The notes under the pieces: model-generated
Told to the model about the DNA's origin: nothing
The model's database searches: none
Seen by the model: the letters and a program-made list of their open reading frames with translations, nothing else
Made by a program: the position numbers and the translations under genes
Assembly: GCF_900110925.1 (NCBI RefSeq)
Contig: NZ_FOFP01000019.1
Coordinates: forward strand, 1 to 64,000
Length of the DNA stretch: 64,000 nt
From: Pseudomonas cuatrocienegasensis
GTDB taxonomy: Bacteria > Pseudomonadota > Gammaproteobacteria > Pseudomonadales > Pseudomonadaceae
Direction of reading: 5' to 3'
Shown: positions 43,524-52,238 of the stretch, one piece after another
How the letters are laid out: every line of letters starts with the position of its first letter
Position numbering within the stretch: the first letter of the stretch is position 1

Positions 43524-45479
43524 GTGATAAAACCCCTAGCACTGACGATAGGTCTCACCACCGGCCTGTTGTCGCAAATGAGCCTTGCCTACGAGTACGG
43601 TGAATATGCCGCCGACACTCTCGAAACCCTGATCAATGACTACCCCGGCAGGTACAGGGGCACCACCAACTTCGCTGGCGCAGCGGATTGGATGGAGCAG
43701 CGAATGAGCCCTGGTTATAGCGCTTCACGCCAGGATTTCAGTTGGGTGGCAGGAGGCACTACTCGCAGCTCACAAAATGTGATCGTACAAAATACCGGCA
43801 TCAGCGGCCGCAACCTGATTGTGGGCGCCCACTTCGATACGTTTTTCGGCCGCCCAACCTTGCAGGGGCTGGACGACAATGGTTCTGGCGCCGGTGTGCT
43901 CAGCGAAATCGCGCGCAACCTGGCAGGCATTGACTTCGAGGATGGCGTCACCTTTATCGGTTTTGGCGCCGAAGAAGAAGGGCTACGCGGATCAAACGCC
44001 TATCTGGCGTCCCTGGATGCCGAGGCGCGCAGCGCCCTTACCGGCATGATCAATATCGACAGCTTGATTACCGGCGACATGATGTATGCCCATGCCGGTA
44101 GCGACAGCGTTGGCAGCTCAGAGTTGACGGCACTGCGCGATCACATTTTGCAGATCGCCAGTGAAATGGGTATTGAGCTGAATACCAACCCCGGGCTCAA
44201 CAGTGACTACCCCGCCGGCACCGGTTGCTGCAGCGACGGCGACAGCTTTCTGGGGCTCGGCATACCCGTCCTCTATATGGAATCGACCAATTGGGATATT
44301 GGCGATCTGGATGGTTACGAGCAGACGACCAACCCGGCCATCCCTGGTGGTTCAACCTGGCATAACCCCACACTGGACAATGAAACCGTACTGGTCGGTG
44401 CCTTTGGTGAAGAAAGGATTGCCCAACGGCTACGCGATTACTCCCGCCTGCTCACGCGCCTGGTTCTGGAAGCCACCCAAACCGACCTGCGCTACTCCGC
44501 TCTTTCCGGTGCTGCCTTGCTTGGCACCCTGGAAGACACCCTGACCCGCCAACAGCAGAGCCTCGCGCAAGTGCATGACCTGCGCTGGATCAAGCTACGC
44601 AGTGCGTCGCGCGCCGTTGGTAGCATCGATGGCGCCGTGGGCATCGAAGGTCAGGCCAGCCCTCAGCAAGGTTTTGACAGTGAGCCAGACCAGCGCTCGC
44701 ATCAGGCCAGCGCTTACGCAATGGCCGATATACAACTGACGCCAACCCTTAATCTCGGCGCCAGCTTGAGCTTCAGTCGCAGCAAAGACAGCCTGGACCA
44801 TGGTGGCAAGGTGGATGGTGATACCTGGCAGGCCGGACTGTACGGCTCACTCCAGGATGACAGCCCACTGTGGCTGAACGCGGATGTCAGCGCCGGCCGA
44901 ACCTCGTTCGACATGACCCGCGCGGTCTTCATCCAGGGCAATGGTGGACCAATTATCCTCGACCAGAAGCTGGACGGAAAAACCGATGCGCTGTTCTGGG
45001 GCGGGCGCCTGCTAGGGGGTTACGACTTCGCGCATGGCAACCTAAGCAATGGCCCGATGGTTGGCATCGACTACCATCGCTATACGCTCGACGGCTATCG
45101 CGAAAAATCCAGCCTGCGTACAGCATTACGTACCGAACGCACTCGCTTCGACTCTGCCGAACTGAGTATTGGCTGGCAGGTCTATGGAGCGCTGCCGCTG
45201 AATACCGGCAAGAAGCTGCTGCCTTACGCCAGCCTGGCATGGGTCGAGGAGCTGGCGGATGGTTTCAGCGAGGATTTCGAACTGACCAGCCCGGCAGACG
45301 GGTCGGTACGCCGTATCGATAACGGCCGAGCCACCGATAAACACTTCGCCCGAGCACGCCTGGGCGCACAGTTGTCACTCAGCCACAACCTGGCTCTTTA
45401 TGCACAGGCCAGCGGGCGCTTGCAGCATACCGATGGTGATCAGACCGCCTATAGCGCAGGGGTACAGTTTGCGTTCTGA
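43524..45479 (+). CDS. aaaA: Autotransporter M28 aminopeptidase (AaaA-like)
   Basis: 651 residues from GTG with GGGAG 6 bp upstream (a nearby ATG at 43519 runs straight into a stop). Signal peptide about 1-22. A zinc-dependent M28 peptidase domain spans about 25-310; metal ligands are visible in GAHFDTFF (about 95), LDDNGSGAGVL (about 115), FGAEEEGLRGS (about 150) and INIDS. A C-terminal autotransporter barrel of about 290 residues ends in GVQFAF. Size and context, next to carP-like genes and rpiA, match the arginine-specific aminopeptidase AaaA of P. aeruginosa. That enzyme sits on the surface and releases N-terminal arginine from peptides. Identity is inferred from recall, not from a search. 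Confidence 0.88.
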   Translation: MIKPLALTIGLTTGLLSQMSLAYEYGEYAADTLETLINDYPGRYRGTTNFAGAADWMEQRMSPGYSASRQDFSWVAGGTTRSSQNVIVQNTGISGRNLIVGAHFDTFFGRPTLQGLDDNGSGAGVLSEIARNLAGIDFEDGVTFIGFGAEEEGLRGSNAYLASLDAEARSALTGMINIDSLITGDMMYAHAGSDSVGSSELTALRDHILQIASEMGIELNTNPGLNSDYPAGTGCCSDGDSFLGLGIPVLYMESTNWDIGDLDGYEQTTNPAIPGGSTWHNPTLDNETVLVGAFGEERIAQRLRDYSRLLTRLVLEATQTDLRYSALSGAALLGTLEDTLTRQQQSLAQVHDLRWIKLRSASRAVGSIDGAVGIEGQASPQQGFDSEPDQRSHQASAYAMADIQLTPTLNLGASLSFSRSKDSLDHGGKVDGDTWQAGLYGSLQDDSPLWLNADVSAGRTSFDMTRAVFIQGNGGPIILDQKLDGKTDALFWGGRLLGGYDFAHGNLSNGPMVGIDYHRYTLDGYREKSSLRTALRTERTRFDSAELSIGWQVYGALPLNTGKKLLPYASLAWVEELADGFSEDFELTSPADGSVRRIDNGRATDKHFARARLGAQLSLSHNLALYAQASGRLQHTDGDQTAYSAGVQFAF

Positions 45480-45488
45480 TCCACCCCC

Positions 45489-45516
45489 AGCCTGCCGAGC
45501 CCTCACTCGGCAGGCT
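45489..45516. terminator. Bidirectional hairpin after aaaA
   Basis: Perfect 11-bp stem agcctgccgag / ctcggcaggct with a 6-base loop. It lies just after aaaA and overlaps the last codons of the convergent CarP-like gene. Confidence 0.8.
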
Positions 45517-46426
45517 TGTCGAACACGTAGAACAGATTTGGCTCGCTGATCAGGTACAGCGTGCCCTTATCGTCCATCGTCAGGCCTTCGGCTTGCGGTA
45601 CTGATGCCTTGAGGCCTTGCTGGCCTTGCAGCAACGAGAGGGTACTGAGCGGCTTGCCCTCGGCATCCATTTCCACCACCAGGCGCGACTCGTCCGACAG
45701 GGCGAGCAGGTGCCCGGTTGCCGCGTCGAACTGCAGGCTGGACAGGTCACGCACAAACAGCCCGGCATCGCGGGCCTGATCGTCGGTGATATCCACATTG
45801 GTGACCGGGCCAGCACCATCAAGCTGTGGGAAACCTAGCACTTCATAGATGCGCAGCGGGTCGCGCTCCTTGGCGACGAACAGGCGCTCGCCCGCCCGGT
45901 CGTAGGCCAACCCTTCGAAGCCCTTGTTGTCGTCCTCGTTGCTAAGCGCCAGGGTCAACTGCTGTGACTGCTCGGCATCCAGCGTTTGCGTGCTGTCATC
46001 CACGCGCACCTTGATCAGGCGCTGGCGCGACTCGTCGGTGATCACGTAGACGCCCTGGCTGATGTACTCGACGGCCTCGGGATCACCGAAGTGAAGCAGA
46101 CGGATGCGCCGCAGCACCTGCCCATCGAGGGACAGCTCGATCAGCTCACTGTTCTGGTTGGTGACGGTAAACAGGCTACGTCGATCCGGGTCGAAAGTCA
46201 GCGCCGAGACGTCGTCCTCCAGACCGGGGATCGGCTGCGCCTGGATCACTGCGCGGTAAGAGCCCAGGGCCAGCGAGTCGCTCGCCAGCTCGGAAAAAGG
46301 CATCACCTGCTGCAGGTTGAACCAGCCGCGCTGAAACAGGCGGTAATCCTGCGCCAGAGCAGCCAGCGCCACTACCCCGACCAGAACCAGGCCGAACAGC
46401 ACGCGTTTGCGGGTCAGAGCACGCAT
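45503..46426 (-). CDS. SdiA-regulated-domain beta-propeller protein (CarP-like, copy 1)
   Basis: 307 residues from the ATG; a TTG two codons earlier is less likely. One N-terminal membrane anchor or uncleaved signal (VLFGLVLVGVVALAALAQ) precedes a predicted beta-propeller with recurring blocks: GLEDDVSALTFDPDRRSLFT, GDPEAVEYI, GFEGLAYD, DLSSLQFDAATGHLLALSDESR. The final block is QAEGLTMDDKGTLYLISEPN followed by LFYVF. It resembles CarP of P. aeruginosa, a calcium-induced propeller protein linked to calcium homeostasis and pyocyanin. A second paralogue lies on the other side of carO. Confidence 0.85.
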   Translation of the reverse strand: MRALTRKRVLFGLVLVGVVALAALAQDYRLFQRGWFNLQQVMPFSELASDSLALGSYRAVIQAQPIPGLEDDVSALTFDPDRRSLFTVTNQNSELIELSLDGQVLRRIRLLHFGDPEAVEYISQGVYVITDESRQRLIKVRVDDSTQTLDAEQSQQLTLALSNEDDNKGFEGLAYDRAGERLFVAKERDPLRIYEVLGFPQLDGAGPVTNVDITDDQARDAGLFVRDLSSLQFDAATGHLLALSDESRLVVEMDAEGKPLSTLSLLQGQQGLKASVPQAEGLTMDDKGTLYLISEPNLFYVFDKPAE

Positions 46427-46537
46427 CGACAATCACTCTTCCAAGGGTCACACACACGCCAGCCCCGAGCAGGGCTCGGGGCTGGGCTCAATCAATCAGT
46501 GGACCTGCGCAGGCGGGGACACGCGCAGGGACGCGGC

Positions 46538-46885
46538 TCAGTTGATCAGCTCGACGCGATCGACGTCGATTTCACGGTTGGTCAGGTCACGATCGACCTC
46601 ACCGGTCAGCTTGACCTTGGCGGTTTCCGAGATGCTCTGGGCCGGCCAGTCTTCATCGTCGATCTCGACGTGGATGGTGCCTGTAGCATCCTTGAATTCG
46701 TACAGTTCGTCCTGCACGCGCTTGACGATCTGGCCTTGCAGCACCACCGGGGTATCGTCAGCGGCGGTCATGGCTGCAGCGACGGTGGTTACCGAAGTAG
46801 CAGCGCCCGGGCCGGTGTAGCTGCCGGCAAATACGGCGGTGGAGAACAGCGGAGCAAGCAGCAGAGCAATGGCGGAACGCTTCAT
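46538..46885 (-). CDS. carO: CarO-like OB-fold periplasmic protein (YgiW/BOF family)
   Basis: 115 residues with a signal peptide (cleavage at VFAGS, about residue 20). The mature domain (DDTPVVLQGQIVKRVQDELY..., DATGTIHVEIDDEDW, TGEVDRDLTNREIDVDRVEL) is the bacterial OB-fold family. Its P. aeruginosa member CarO is induced by calcium through CarSR and protects calcium homeostasis. GAGG lies 8 bp upstream of the ATG. It sits between two CarP-like genes on the same strand, which supports the assignment. No CarSR genes are in this window. Confidence 0.85.
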   Translation of the reverse strand: MKRSAIALLLAPLFSTAVFAGSYTGPGAATSVTTVAAAMTAADDTPVVLQGQIVKRVQDELYEFKDATGTIHVEIDDEDWPAQSISETAKVKLTGEVDRDLTNREIDVDRVELIN

Positions 46886-46946
46886 GGCGTAGAACCTCAA
46901 TCAGTTGATGACGAGGTCAGGTTAACCACCCTAGCTGAAGCCATGC

Positions 46947-47906
46947 TTAATCAGTGCTTAAGCCAACCTTAACCGGCGTTTTCGGCAACACCACCGGCTG
47001 CGCCTTGCTGAACACATACAGCAGGTTGGGCTCGCCGATGATGTAAATGCTGCCGGCCGCGTCCATGGTCACGCCCTCGGCCTGCTTGATCCCATCGTGC
47101 AAACCATTGAGGCCACCGATCAGGCTGATAAAGCTCACCGGCTCGCCCTGGGCATCCACCTCCAGCAGCAGCCGTGACTCATCCGACAGCACCAGGGTAT
47201 GGTCGGTGCGTGCGTCGTAGGTCAGCGAGGAAATATCGCGCACGAACAGATTCCCGACGGGCAGCGGCTCCACCGCGCCCTGGGGGCTGTAGCCGTCGGT
47301 GCCTGGAAGCCGCAGGCTGAACAGCCCGAGCGGGCCACGCTCCTTGCCCAGCAGCACACGCTGGTGGAGTGGGTCCCAGGCGATGCCTTCAAAACCCTTG
47401 TTGCCCGCATCGGCGAAACCCAGGTCATAGGACGGGTAGTCACGGCTATCAATACGCTGGGTTTCGTCAGTCAGGCTAATCGCTGTCAGGGTGCGCTGGC
47501 GTTCATCAATGATCGCCAGACGCCCGCCATCGATGACCTCGACGCCCTCCGGGTTGGAAAAGCCGCTCAGGGGGATACGCCGTAGCACCTCACCCGTGAG
47601 CGACAGCTCAGCCAACTCCGGGTCGCGCCCGGTGACGGTAAACAGGGTATCGCTGGCGGGGTTGTAGGTCAGGCCCGAGGTTTCACCCTTGGCCAGGCCT
47701 TCGAGCGCCTTGCCCTCGACCACCGCGCGATATCCGGGCAACCAGACGCTGGCTGCCTGGGTAGCTGCAGTGGCACGCTGCTGGTGCAGCCAGAACAGCA
47801 ACTGGTCATCCCAATGCCGGGCAACCACTAGCACCGCCCCAGCCAGCACGAACATGCCCAGCAACCAGCGGTACCAGCGAACCGTGCGAAGTACATTCAG
47901 CATCAT
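46947..47906 (-). CDS. SdiA-regulated-domain beta-propeller protein (CarP-like, copy 2)
   Basis: 319 residues. The N-terminal anchor segment (WLLGMFVLAGAVLVVA, about 14-30) is followed by propeller blocks parallel to copy 1: GETSGLTYNPASDTLFTVTG, FSNPEGVEVIDGG, NKGFEGIAWD, DISSLTYDARTDHTLVLSDE. The last is QAEGVTMDAAGSIYIIGEPN followed by LLYVF. It is likely cotranscribed with carO, 61 bp downstream. Which of the two copies corresponds to P. aeruginosa CarP cannot be decided by eye. Confidence 0.85.
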   Translation of the reverse strand: MMLNVLRTVRWYRWLLGMFVLAGAVLVVARHWDDQLLFWLHQQRATAATQAASVWLPGYRAVVEGKALEGLAKGETSGLTYNPASDTLFTVTGRDPELAELSLTGEVLRRIPLSGFSNPEGVEVIDGGRLAIIDERQRTLTAISLTDETQRIDSRDYPSYDLGFADAGNKGFEGIAWDPLHQRVLLGKERGPLGLFSLRLPGTDGYSPQGAVEPLPVGNLFVRDISSLTYDARTDHTLVLSDESRLLLEVDAQGEPVSFISLIGGLNGLHDGIKQAEGVTMDAAGSIYIIGEPNLLYVFSKAQPVVLPKTPVKVGLSTD

Positions 47907-47939
47907 GGCAAGCGACTCGAAAACGTTACGCCCGCGCTC

Positions 47940-48605
47940 TTACAGCACCTGGCTGACATGACGCGCCTGGCCGACCAGCTCCAGCTCAAGGGCATCGCCC
48001 TTGGCCAGCGGGCCGACGCCTGCTGGGGTACCGGTGAGGATGACATCGCCGGGCTGCAGGCTGAAATGTCCGCAGATATGCTGGATCATCGGCACGATGG
48101 GGTTGAGCATGTCGCGGCTGTTACCGTCCTGGCGGACCTCGCCGTTGATGGTCAGACGGATGCCGATATCGCCCAGGTCGGCAAAGGTATCGCCAGGTAC
48201 GAAGGGCGCCAGCACACAGGCGCCGTCGAAACTCTTGGCAGTCTCCCAGGGGTAGCCCTTTTCCTTGAGGCGCGCCTGCAGATCACGCAGGGTCAGGTCC
48301 AGCGCCGGGGCGAAGCCGGAGATGGCATCGCGCACTTCTTCTTCATCGGGCGTGCGCGACAACGGCTTGCCGATCAGCACAGCGATTTCCGCCTCGTAAT
48401 GCACCGAACCGCGATCATCGGGAATCACGAAACCGCCCGCCAGCGGCACAACACAGGAGCCGGGTTTGATAAACAGCAGCGGCTCGGCGGGCACCGGGTT
48501 GTTCAGCTCCCGCGCATGCTCGGCGTAATTGCGACCGATGCACACCACCTTGCCGAGGGAGAAGTGGATAGAGGTGCCATCGACGTACTGATGCTGGTAA
48601 CTCAT
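47940..48605 (-). CDS. Fumarylacetoacetate hydrolase-family protein
   Basis: 221 residues of the small FAH/YcgM type. The metal-binding and catalytic residues lie in CIGRNYAEHARELNN (about 22-36), VHYEAEIAVLIGKPL (about 67-81) and GDVILTGTPAGVGPL (about 195-210). Members hydrolyse acylpyruvates or decarboxylate oxaloacetate; the substrate is not predictable here. It is on the same strand as the D-2-hydroxyglutarate dehydrogenase upstream, but a 200-bp repeat-containing gap separates them. Confidence 0.9.
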   Translation of the reverse strand: MSYQHQYVDGTSIHFSLGKVVCIGRNYAEHARELNNPVPAEPLLFIKPGSCVVPLAGGFVIPDDRGSVHYEAEIAVLIGKPLSRTPDEEEVRDAISGFAPALDLTLRDLQARLKEKGYPWETAKSFDGACVLAPFVPGDTFADLGDIGIRLTINGEVRQDGNSRDMLNPIVPMIQHICGHFSLQPGDVILTGTPAGVGPLAKGDALELELVGQARHVSQVL

Positions 48606-48646
48606 GGGCGACTCCTGTGGAGAATTCGGCGCAAGCTGCTCTGGGC

Positions 48647-48795
48647 AGGAGCGAATTTATTCGCGAATAGGGCTACGCGTCATACATCAACTGTCAGCCA
48701 ATGCCAGTCTGCGCGGGAAGTCCCGGGCGGCATTCTGCTTTAGCTGCGACTTCTGCAGCGCTTGCGCGATCTATCGCGAATAAATTCGCTCCTAC
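48647..48795. repeat. Long inverted repeat, family D (AGGAGCGAATTTATTCGCGAATA ... TATTCGC... TCGCTCCT)
   Basis: Arms aggagcgaatttattcgcga and tcgcgaataaattcgctcct, about 100 bp apart, enclose a second palindromic stretch (gcgcgggaagtcccgggc / gctttagctgc words). It lies between two minus-strand genes. The arm sequence also occurs at 11641-11671. Confidence 0.8.
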
Positions 48796-48805
48796 AATAA
48801 AGGGA

Positions 48806-50200
48806 TCAAACCGGAAAGATCTTGCCTGGGTTCATGATCCCGTTGGGGTCGAAGGCCGCTTTGATTGCCCGCATGTAGGCAATTTCGGCCTCACTGCGGC
48901 TGTAATGCAGGTAATCGCGCTTGGTCATGCCCACGCCGTGCTCGGCGCTGATCGAGCCGTTGTACTTCTGGACGGTCTCGAACACCCACTTGTTCACGGT
49001 GGCGCACTTGGCGAAGAAATCTTCCTTGCTCAGCGCTTCGGGCTTGAGGATGTTCAGGTGCAGGTTGCCGTCGCCAATGTGGCCGTACCAGAGCACTTCG
49101 AAATCCGGGTAGCTGCCCGACACGATGGTGTCGATATCGGCGAGGAATGCCGGCACCTGGCTGACCGTCACCGAGATGTCGTTCTTGTACGGTGTCCAGT
49201 GGCTGATGGTTTCAGAGATGTACTCGCGCAGCTTCCACAGGTTCTGCAGCTGCTGCTCGCTCTGGCTCATCACGCCGTCCAGCACCCAGCCCTGCTCGAC
49301 ACAATACTCGAAGGTTTCCAGGGCGCTGTTGGACACGTCCTCGTTCAGCGCCTCGAACTCCAGCAGGGCATAGAAGGGTGTGCGGCTCTCGAACGGCGCC
49401 GGGATGTCACCGCGACCCAGGATCTTGTCCAGGCATTTATCGGAGAAGAACTCGAAGGCGGTCAGGTCGAGCTTGCCGTGGAAGGCATGCAGCACCGGCA
49501 TGATCGAGTCGAAATCCGGGGTGCCCAGCACCATGGCGGTGAGGTTGCGCGGCGCGCGGTCCAGGCGCATGGTCGCCTCGACGACGAAGCCCAGGGTGCC
49601 TTCGGCGCCGATAAACAGCTGGCGCATGTCATAACCGGTGGCGTTCTTGATCAAATCCTTGTTCAGCTCCAGCAACTCGCCGGTGCCGGTGACGACCTTG
49701 AGGCCGGCCACCCAGTTGCGGGTCATGCCATAGCGGATAACCTTGATCCCGCCGGCATTGGTACCGATATTGCCGCCAATCTGACTGGAACCCGCCGAGG
49801 CGAAATCCACCGGGTAATACAGACCCTTGTCTTCGGCGAACTGCTGCAGCGCGCCGGTGACCACGCCCGGTTGGCAAACCACGGTGCGATCGAACTCGTT
49901 AAAGGCGAGGATCTGGTTCATGTAGTCGAACGACACCACCACCTCGCCATTGGCCGCCACGGCCGCGGCCGACAGGCCAGTACGGCCGCCGGAGGGCACC
50001 AGGGCGATCTGGTGGGCATTGGCCCAGCGCACGATGGCCTGTACTTGCTCGATGGTCTTGGGGAATACGATGGCAGTCGGAGCTGGCGCGTAGTGCTTGG
50101 TCCAGTCCTTGCCGTAGGTCTCCAGCGAGGCAGCGTCGGTCAGCACTTTGCCGGGCTCGACCAGGGTTTTGAGTTCTTCAATCGGCAGGTGATCGGTCAT
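48806..50200 (-). CDS. FAD-linked D-2-hydroxyglutarate dehydrogenase
   Basis: 464 residues from MTDHLPIEEL; the frame is open 7 codons further. An N-terminal PCMH FAD-binding domain spans about 35-215 (PSGGRTGLSAAAVA, SAGSSQIGGNIGTNAGGIKVIRYG, split for reading), and the C-terminal FAD-oxidase domain ends SAEHGVGMTKRDYL with HIGDGNLHLN as metal site. It is divergent from serA with 183 bp between. In P. stutzeri the homologous enzyme was shown to oxidise the D-2-hydroxyglutarate made by SerA, driving serine synthesis. Electrons go to electron-transferring flavoprotein, whose genes are not here. Confidence 0.92.
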   Translation of the reverse strand: MTDHLPIEELKTLVEPGKVLTDAASLETYGKDWTKHYAPAPTAIVFPKTIEQVQAIVRWANAHQIALVPSGGRTGLSAAAVAANGEVVVSFDYMNQILAFNEFDRTVVCQPGVVTGALQQFAEDKGLYYPVDFASAGSSQIGGNIGTNAGGIKVIRYGMTRNWVAGLKVVTGTGELLELNKDLIKNATGYDMRQLFIGAEGTLGFVVEATMRLDRAPRNLTAMVLGTPDFDSIMPVLHAFHGKLDLTAFEFFSDKCLDKILGRGDIPAPFESRTPFYALLEFEALNEDVSNSALETFEYCVEQGWVLDGVMSQSEQQLQNLWKLREYISETISHWTPYKNDISVTVSQVPAFLADIDTIVSGSYPDFEVLWYGHIGDGNLHLNILKPEALSKEDFFAKCATVNKWVFETVQKYNGSISAEHGVGMTKRDYLHYSRSEAEIAYMRAIKAAFDPNGIMNPGKIFPV

Positions 50201-50383
50201 TTCAACTCTCGAAACATTCATGGTCGCCCTGAGAACCGTTCAGGTCGCAACCGAGCAAGGAAAAGGGAAGCCATGCTAGCATACGCCCCCCGCAAATCAT
50301 GCTTCCCAGCGATTTGCCGGCCTGTCGGCAACAGCGCCGATACTTCTCCTGACACTTAAATTAGTGGGGCAACAGGTACTCCG

Positions 50384-51613
50384 ATGAGCACGACCTCTCT
50401 CGACAAGAGCAAGATCAAGTTCCTTCTTCTTGAAGGTGTCCACCAGAACGCAGTGGATACCCTGAAGGCGTCCGGTTACACCAACATCGAGTACCTCAAG
50501 ACCGCGCTGTCCGGCGAGGAGCTGAAGGCCAAGATCGCCGATGCCCATTTCATCGGCATCCGCTCGCGCACCCAACTGACCGAAGAAGTTTTCGACTGCG
50601 CGAAGAAGCTGGTCGCCGTCGGCTGCTTCTGCATCGGCACCAACCAGGTCGACCTGGACGCGGCGCGCCAGCGCGGCATCGCGGTGTTCAACGCGCCCTA
50701 CTCCAACACCCGCTCGGTGGCCGAGCTGGTGCTGGCCCAGGCCATCCTGCTGCTGCGCGGCATCCCCGAGAAGAACGCCTCCTGCCACCGTGGCGGCTGG
50801 ATCAAGTCGGCGGCCAACTCCTTCGAGATCCGCGGCAAGAAGCTCGGCATCGTCGGTTACGGCTCCATCGGCACCCAGCTGTCGGTCCTCGCCGAAGCCC
50901 TGGGCATGCAGGTGTTCTTCTACGACGTGGTGACCAAGCTGCCGCTGGGCAACGCGACCCAGGTCGGCAAGCTGCATGACCTGCTGGGCATGTGCGATAT
51001 CGTTTCCCTGCACGTACCTGAGCTGGCGTCCACCCAGTGGATGATCGGCGAGAAGGAAATCCGCGCCATGAAGAAGGGCGGCATCCTGATCAACGCTGCC
51101 CGTGGCACTGTGGTCGAACTGGACCACCTGGCGGCCGCGATCAAGGACGAGCACCTGATCGGCGCTGCCATCGACGTGTTCCCGGTCGAGCCGAAGTCCA
51201 ACGACGATGTGTTCGAGAGCCCGCTGCGCGGCCTGGATCGTGTCATTCTCACGCCGCACATCGGTGGATCCACCGCCGAAGCCCAGGCCAACATCGGTCT
51301 GGAAGTGGCCGAGAAGCTGGTCAAATACAGCGACAACGGCACCTCGGTGTCCTCGGTCAACTTCCCTGAAGTGGCCCTGCCGGCGCACCCGGGCAAGCAT
51401 CGCCTGCTGCATATCCACGAGAACGTGCCGGGTGTGATGAGCGAGATCAACAGCGTGTTTGCGGAAAACGGCATCAACATCTCCGGCCAGTTCCTGCAGA
51501 CCAACGACAAGGTTGGCTACGTGGTCATCGACGTCGACGCCGAGTATTCCGACCTGGCGCTGGAGAAGCTGCAACACGTTAAAGGCACCATCCGCAGCCG
51601 CGTGCTGTTCTAA
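50384..51613 (+). CDS. serA: D-3-phosphoglycerate dehydrogenase
   Basis: 409 residues, the E. coli-type form. It oxidises 3-phosphoglycerate in the first step of serine synthesis and, in this type, can reduce 2-oxoglutarate to D-2-hydroxyglutarate. The NAD-binding fold shows GKKLGIVGYGSIGTQLSVLA (about 148-167), catalytic RGTVVE and ILTPHIGGSTAEA. A C-terminal ACT domain (HENVPGVMSEINSVFAENGI, about 345 onward) mediates serine inhibition. A textbook terminator follows. Confidence 0.98.
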   Translation: MSTTSLDKSKIKFLLLEGVHQNAVDTLKASGYTNIEYLKTALSGEELKAKIADAHFIGIRSRTQLTEEVFDCAKKLVAVGCFCIGTNQVDLDAARQRGIAVFNAPYSNTRSVAELVLAQAILLLRGIPEKNASCHRGGWIKSAANSFEIRGKKLGIVGYGSIGTQLSVLAEALGMQVFFYDVVTKLPLGNATQVGKLHDLLGMCDIVSLHVPELASTQWMIGEKEIRAMKKGGILINAARGTVVELDHLAAAIKDEHLIGAAIDVFPVEPKSNDDVFESPLRGLDRVILTPHIGGSTAEAQANIGLEVAEKLVKYSDNGTSVSSVNFPEVALPAHPGKHRLLHIHENVPGVMSEINSVFAENGINISGQFLQTNDKVGYVVIDVDAEYSDLALEKLQHVKGTIRSRVLF

Positions 51614-51628
51614 GTACCGGCAGTGATC

Positions 51629-51656
51629 AACAAGGGAGACTTCGGCCTCCCTTGTT
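51629..51656 (+). terminator. Rho-independent terminator of serA
   Basis: A 10-bp perfect stem aacaagggag / ctcccttgtt closes a loop containing the stable cttcgg tetraloop. A T-rich stretch (tcgttta) follows. It lies 15 bp after the serA stop. Confidence 0.9.
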
Positions 51657-51696
51657 CGTTTATGCGGCGCTCACAGCGACATCCAGAGTAGCGTTT

Positions 51697-51727
51697 CCCG
51701 GGTATCGCTTCGCTCAACCCAGGCTAC
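51697..51727. repeat. Half element of family C, overlapping a stop codon
   Basis: cccgggtatcgcttcgctca-acccaggctac is one arm of the family C palindromes seen at 32861 and 36615, without its partner. Its cta at 51724-51726 is the TAG stop of the DUF523 gene on the minus strand. Confidence 0.75.
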
Positions 51728-52227
51728 CGGTCGCGGCTGGCCTGCTCGAGGCATGCCAGCGCTTCCAGCGCCTGCGCCAGTTGCTCCTCGCTGAACACCT
51801 GCACGCCCGCGCGACGCAGTATCGCGGCGGTGACACCTTCGCCGGGGATGCGCGTGCCGGTGAACTGGCCATCGTAGTTCTCCAGGTTGCCGCACGAGGG
51901 GCTGCGCGCCTTGAGCAGGGCGATGCGAATGCCATGGCGTTGCACCAGCGCCAGCGCCTGCTCGGCCCCGGCGACAAAGGCGGCGGTGACATCCTCGCCA
52001 TCGATCCCACGCACCCGCACCTGGCCATCGAGCACTTGGCCGCCCTGGCCGCCGTCGATCTCCGCCGCCGGCCGCGGCGTGGGCAGGCCACCGGCGACTT
52101 CCGGACAAAGCGCAACCACCCGCCCTTCAGCCTGCCAGCGCTGCAGCAGGTCGAACGGTCCATGGGCGCCGCCGTCGTAGCGCACCGGATGGCCCAACAG
52201 GCAGCGGCTGACCAGGATCTTCTCCAC
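51724..52227 (-). CDS. DUF523 protein
   Basis: 167 residues from GTG with AAGGAG 6 bp upstream; a GTG 15 bp earlier gives five more residues but lacks a ribosome site. Signature blocks: VSRCLLGHPVRYDGG (about 4-18), LCPEVAGGLPTPRPAAEI (about 40-57) and ARSPSCGN with a conserved cysteine (about 108-115). The conserved cysteines hint at metal or thiol chemistry. No function is established. Confidence 0.88.
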   Translation of the reverse strand: MEKILVSRCLLGHPVRYDGGAHGPFDLLQRWQAEGRVVALCPEVAGGLPTPRPAAEIDGGQGGQVLDGQVRVRGIDGEDVTAAFVAGAEQALALVQRHGIRIALLKARSPSCGNLENYDGQFTGTRIPGEGVTAAILRRAGVQVFSEEQLAQALEALACLEQASRDR

Positions 52228-52238
52228 AGCTAGCTCCT

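Noticed and set aside
43519..43530. ATG at 43519 as the aaaA start
   Set aside because: The frame is ATG TCG TGA and stops at once. The GTG at 43524 opens the peptidase frame at a proper distance from GGGAG.
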